DNA of 64,000 nt from positions 62,001 to 126,000 of the forward strand of contig NZ_CP051500.1 of the NCBI RefSeq assembly GCF_016755635.1, written 5' to 3'. A program made the position numbers and the translations under genes. This document shows positions 60,467 through 64,000 of this stretch, piece by piece. Position 1 is the stretch's first letter, and every line of letters starts with the position of its first letter. Source of the stretch: Helicobacter pylori (GTDB taxonomy: Bacteria; Campylobacterota; Campylobacteria; Campylobacterales; Helicobacteraceae). The notes under the pieces are model-generated. The model saw only the letters and a program-made list of their open reading frames with translations. It did no database searches and was not told the origin of the DNA.

Positions 60467-61546
60467 CTACATCCTTTTACTATAACCATAACCCGCTTTT
60501 TCTGCTTTTTTTTCAGTATTAGCCGCTGCTTCTATTTCTTTATTAATATCAGCAACGATGTTTTGAATGATTGAAAAGCTTTGAAAGGATGAAAGGTTGG
60601 CTTGTGGGTTTCTCATTTCAAGCATTTTAGCTTGAGCTTTAGAGCGTATTTTTAGATTTTCGTTTTGCCATTCTTCTGTAACATTAAAATCTCTAGGGTC
60701 TAGTTCTAAATAGGCGATAGAACTTGGTCTATAAAAATTCACTTGTTTAGCGATAGCTTTTTGTGAATAGGGCAGAGATTCTAGCTCTTTTTGCAAATAA
60801 GCTATAAGCTCTTGCGCTTTTGATCCTCTTTGAGAGTGGGGTTGTTTAGAGTTTGGAAGGTGTTTTGGCTGGATAGGGGTTTGGTTTGTTTTTGTGGGTT
60901 TAGGGGTTTTGCATTCAGCTTCTACTTCTATAGCAATACTATCTTTAATTCTTGCTTTTTTAATAAAGAATTGACCATGTTTTTCTTCGCAATTTTGTTC
61001 TAGGTCTTTAATGAAATCTTTCTGTGTTTTAATGGTCTTTTGTTTTTCTTGTTCTGTCTTTTGTCTTTCTTGTTCTAACTCTATCCCACTCTTGTTCGCC
61101 TTTTGTTTTTCTTGTTCTGTCTTTTGTCTTTCTTGTTCTAACTCTATCCCATTCTTGTTTGCCTTTTGCTTTTCTTGTTCTAGTTCTATTTGTTTATCAG
61201 TATCACCAACACTACAAGCGGCTAATAAGAAACTTGTCGCTATTGTTAATCCTGAATATTTCCACCAATTGATTTTATTCTCTTTTTCAGCTTGTTTGGA
61301 TTTATCTTGGACTTTATCGTCTAATTCTTTTGCTCTCTTGCATGCAACATGGGTTAATACTACTAATGCCGCATTGCTTTTCTTGGGATGTTTTTTTACA
61401 AATTCTCTAACTTTCTTTGCAATTTTTGTAAAAATCCCACCAATTTGATCTGATCCTTTAAAATAAGTCCCTTTATTTGTCTTTGTGTTAGCCATCTCTG
61501 TGTTCTTACCGACTTTATTTGTTTTTCCTATTTTTACTGATTTCAT
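60467..61546 (-). CDS. DUF874 family protein
   Basis: A 359-residue Helicobacter-specific protein. Basic N-terminus, a hydrophobic segment at about 97-111 (YSGLTIATSFLLAACS) that looks like an internal lipobox (LLAAC, Cys 111), two 21-residue repeats at 129-170 (Gln/Glu/Lys coiled coil), then a mixed C-terminal domain with two Cys near 186 and 210. The start at 61546 has AAGGG upstream; a TTG six codons earlier is unlikely. H. pylori has several DUF874 paralogues of unknown role. Possibly membrane-anchored with an exposed coiled coil. Confidence 0.85.
   Translation of the reverse strand: MKSVKIGKTNKVGKNTEMANTKTNKGTYFKGSDQIGGIFTKIAKKVREFVKKHPKKSNAALVVLTHVACKRAKELDDKVQDKSKQAEKENKINWWKYSGLTIATSFLLAACSVGDTDKQIELEQEKQKANKNGIELEQERQKTEQEKQKANKSGIELEQERQKTEQEKQKTIKTQKDFIKDLEQNCEEKHGQFFIKKARIKDSIAIEVEAECKTPKPTKTNQTPIQPKHLPNSKQPHSQRGSKAQELIAYLQKELESLPYSQKAIAKQVNFYRPSSIAYLELDPRDFNVTEEWQNENLKIRSKAQAKMLEMRNPQANLSSFQSFSIIQNIVADINKEIEAAANTEKKAEKAGYGYSKRM
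61037..61162 (-). repeat. Two 63-bp coding repeats in the DUF874 gene
   Basis: Two consecutive 63-base units code for nearly identical 21-residue blocks (ANKxGIELEQERQKTEQEKQ, K), with a third partial unit upstream. In-frame size variation is expected. Confidence 0.92.
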
Positions 61547-61645
61547 TACCACCCTTTTTTTCAAAAAACAATCTTACCCATCAAAATTAAATCTATGGAA
61601 ACTAATACGAAAAAATCCACTCAAGTTAGATCAACCCATTTATTA

Positions 61646-64000
61646 TCAACGCGCAGTTAAGCCATGCTCTTTCAACTCTTTTTCTAACTTGGCTACAGCG
61701 TTCCAAGTGGGGATCACGCTATCAGGGTTTAAAGAAATGGAAGTGATGCCCTCTTTGACTAAAAACTCTGTTACTTCAGGGTAATCGCTTGGGGCTTGCC
61801 CACAAATCCCGCAATATTTGTTGTGCCTTTTACAAGCTTCAATCGCTTTTTTAAACATTCTTAGCATCGCTTCATTCCTTTCATCAAAGACATGGCTGAC
61901 TAATTCGCTGTCTCTATCCACGCCTAAAGTGAGCTGGGTTAAATCATTAGAGCCAATAGAAAAGCCATCAAACAAGCTTAAGAAATCATCAGCCAAAATG
62001 ACATTCACGGGTAATTCACACATGATATAGATTTCAAGCCCGTTTTTACCGGATTCTAAATTGTTTTTTCTTAAGATCTCTAGGACTTTTTTACCTTCTT
62101 CAATGGTGCGTAAAAAAGGGATCATCACTTTCATGTTGGTTAATCCCATTTCTTCCCTCACCAACGCTAAGGCTTCGCACTCCCATGAAAACGCTTCATT
62201 ATAGCTTTCTGAATAATACCGACTAGCCCCTCTATATCCAAGCATGGGGTTTTCTTCATTAGGCTCATAGCTAGAGCCGCCAAGCATGCGCATGTATTCG
62301 TTGGATTTGAAATCGCTAGTCCTTACAATGACAGGTTTAGGGTAAAACGCCGCACTGATCATGCCAATGCCTTCAGCGATTTTTTTCACAAAAAAATCTT
62401 TAGGGTTAGCATAGCCTGCCATGAGGTTTTCAATTTCATTTTTTTCTTTCACGCTTTTTTTGTGGTGCAAATCCACTAATGCTAAAGGGTGGGCTTTGAT
62501 TTGATTTAAAATAATCATTTCCATTCTGGCTAACCCTACGCCGTGATTAGGGAGTTGAGAAAAGCCAAAGGCTTTTTCAGGGTTTCCAATATTGATGTAA
62601 ATTTTTGTTTGCGTTTCTTGCATGTTAGAAAGCTCCACCCTTTCAATTTCATGCTCATAAATGCCTGCATACACATAGCCCTCTTCGCCCTCAGCGCAAG
62701 AAACCGTGATTTCCATGCCGGTATAAAGGCTATCAGTCGCCCCGCTCACCCCAACAATGGCTGGCACGCCAATTTCTCTCGCCACAATCGCCGCATGGCA
62801 AGTGCGCCCTCCACGATTAGTGATAACCGCGCTCGCTTTTTTCATGCAAGGCTCCCAATCTGGGTCGGTGTTATCGGTAACTAAAATTTCGCCCTCTTTA
62901 AAAGAATTCATATGCTCCAAATCATTGATGATACGCACTTTCCCTGAGCCGATTTTACTCCCAATCGCTCTGCCTTGTAAGATAATCTCTTTTTTTTCGT
63001 TAGGGTTTTTGAATTTGAATTTTTCAAAGACTTGATTTTCTTCTTTACTTTTTTGGCTTTGAACGGTTTCTGGGCGTGCTTGAACGATAAAGATTTCCCC
63101 GCTCTCGCCATCTTTAGCCCATTCTATATCCATAGGGCGGTATTGTTTGGCTTCTTTAGAGTAATGTTTTTCAATTTCAATGGCGTATTTGGCTAAAATC
63201 AGCACGTCTTCATCGCTCAATGAAAAGGATTGCCATTCTTTTTTGGTGGTTTTAATATTTCTGGTGGGGTGTTCGCTACCTCTTGGGGCATAGACCATTT
63301 TTTGCGTTTTATTGCCGAGTTGGCGTTTGATAATGGGGCGTTTGTTTTGCTCTAAAGTGGGCTTAAACACATAAAATTCATCGGGGTTTATCGTGCCGCC
63401 CACCACATTTTCGCCTAACCCCCACGCTGAAGTGATAAACACCGCGTCTTTAAAACCGGTTTCAGTGTCAATAGAAAACATCACGCCCGCGCTGCCTTTA
63501 TCCGCTCGCACCATTTTTTGCACCCCCACGCTCAGGGCGACTTTTAAATGATCAAACCCACGACTCGCTCTATAGCTAATCGCTCTGTCGGTAAAAAGCG
63601 ACGCTAAACAGGATTTGATATAGTGGATCAATTCTGTTTTACCCTTAATGTTTAAATAAGTGTCTTGCTGTCCGGCAAAAGAAGCGTCCGGCAAATCTTC
63701 TGCAGTAGCGGAGCTCCTTACAGCCACATCGGCTTCTTTCATGTGGTATTGCTGGCTTAAAATTTCATAAGCTTGAAAAATCTCATCTCTCAAATCGCTA
63801 GGAAAAGGCGTGCCAAAAATAAGCTCTCTGATTTGTTTGGAGCGGATTTTCAACACATCAATTTCGGTGGCATCAACATTTTCTAAAAGCTCTATGATTT
63901 TTTGTTTAGCCCCCCCTTGCTCTAAAAGATACCAATACGCTTCGCTCGTGATCGCAAAGCCATCAGGCACTTTAATCCCAATTGGCACTAGTTCTTGAAA
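61646..64000 (-). CDS. ppsA: Phosphoenolpyruvate synthase, 5' end outside window
   Basis: The reading frame is open to base 64000, so only the last 784 codons are present; the family is about 810 residues. It converts pyruvate and ATP to phosphoenolpyruvate for gluconeogenesis. Visible: ATP-grasp part ([20 protein letters not shown]), the phosphohistidine loop [13 protein letters not shown] and the C-terminal PEP-binding barrel with the catalytic Cys in [16 protein letters not shown] codon at 63986-63988 is inside the protein, not a start. Confidence 0.97.
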   Translation of the reverse strand, partial: FQELVPIGIKVPDGFAITSEAYWYLLEQGGAKQKIIELLENVDATEIDVLKIRSKQIRELIFGTPFPSDLRDEIFQAYEILSQQYHMKEADVAVRSSATAEDLPDASFAGQQDTYLNIKGKTELIHYIKSCLASLFTDRAISYRASRGFDHLKVALSVGVQKMVRADKGSAGVMFSIDTETGFKDAVFITSAWGLGENVVGGTINPDEFYVFKPTLEQNKRPIIKRQLGNKTQKMVYAPRGSEHPTRNIKTTKKEWQSFSLSDEDVLILAKYAIEIEKHYSKEAKQYRPMDIEWAKDGESGEIFIVQARPETVQSQKSKEENQVFEKFKFKNPNEKKEIILQGRAIGSKIGSGKVRIINDLEHMNSFKEGEILVTDNTDPDWEPCMKKASAVITNRGGRTCHAAIVAREIGVPAIVGVSGATDSLYTGMEITVSCAEGEEGYVYAGIYEHEIERVELSNMQETQTKIYINIGNPEKAFGFSQLPNHGVGLARMEMIILNQIKAHPLALVDLHHKKSVKEKNEIENLMAGYANPKDFFVKKIAEGIGMISAAFYPKPVIVRTSDFKSNEYMRMLGGSSYEPNEENPMLGYRGASRYYSESYNEAFSWECEALALVREEMGLTNMKVMIPFLRTIEEGKKVLEILRKNNLESGKNGLEIYIMCELPVNVILADDFLSLFDGFSIGSNDLTQLTLGVDRDSELVSHVFDERNEAMLRMFKKAIEACKRHNKYCGICGQAPSDYPEVTEFLVKEGITSISLNPDSVIPTWNAVAKLEKELKEHGLTAR

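Noticed and set aside
61648..63988. ppsA start at GTG 63988
   Set aside because: The frame continues to the window edge, and the residues upstream (FQEL before [10 protein letters not shown]) belong to the conserved N-terminal part of the family.

Overview
The window is chromosomal DNA of Helicobacter pylori or something almost indistinguishable from it. The urease cluster (ureAB then ureIEFGH), a 238-residue fused UreA, UreI, FlaB, TlpA/TlpC, FutC, a DUF874 protein and AT-rich intergenic DNA with homopolymer tracts all point there, and gene order follows the well-known H. pylori backbone from just before ureH to ppsA. Gene names rest on recognition of sequence and order; no search was run.

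Layout. 1-3033: three co-directional genes ending in a triple-domain FtsK/SpoIIIE-like ATPase. 3033-3257: a perfect 14-bp tandem array plus A8/G9 tract and a terminator. 3258-9322: urease accessory and structural genes, transcribed leftward, with a NikR operator upstream of ureA. 9430-12864: tRNA-Val, lspA, glmM, rpsT, prfA. 13296-16991: an outer-membrane protein pair (horA type) and a Met/Tyr/Asp/Asn-rich repeat protein. 17367-27515: tlpC, rpsI-rplM, mqo, an NlpC/P60 lipoprotein, rpoD, mtnN-fabD. 27645-31398: tRNA-Ser, an hrgA gene broken by an 82-bp tandem duplication, the adjacent GATC-type methyltransferase, phase-variable futC (in frame). 31471-39347: a 2-hydroxyacid dehydrogenase, a lipoprotein, thrC, tlpA, queH, an outer-membrane-like protein. 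39344-45267: a glycosyltransferase, then an AT-rich two-gene restriction-modification unit (fused double N4-cytosine-type methyltransferase plus HNH nuclease) at the place where H. pylori normally carries the chemoreceptor tlpB, then a periplasmic nucleotidase. 45409-47989: luxS-metB-cysK. 48108-53546: a small McrB-N-like protein, the hrcA-grpE-dnaK operon with a CIRCE-like operator, a degenerate aldolase-fold protein and a small duplicated protein. 53555-57030: a flagellin-modification (Maf-type) protein and flaB with a sigma-54 promoter. 57196-64000: topA, a radical SAM protein, a DUF874 protein and ppsA (cut by the window end).

How the parts work together. UreA/UreB with UreI and UreE-H give nickel-dependent acid resistance. 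MtnN, LuxS, MetB and CysK form an S-adenosylhomocysteine/homocysteine recycling and reverse transsulfuration route. TlpA and TlpC feed chemotaxis. FutC and the glycosyltransferase alter lipopolysaccharide. FlaB and the Maf-type protein serve the flagellum.

Most worth checking: the R-M unit replacing tlpB, with a G6-containing leader left directly in front of the downstream glycosyltransferase; the broken hrgA; the SMI1-like/coiled-coil/FtsK-like trio at the left edge; and two families of dispersed non-coding repeats (copies at 17160/32505 and 20472/52412).
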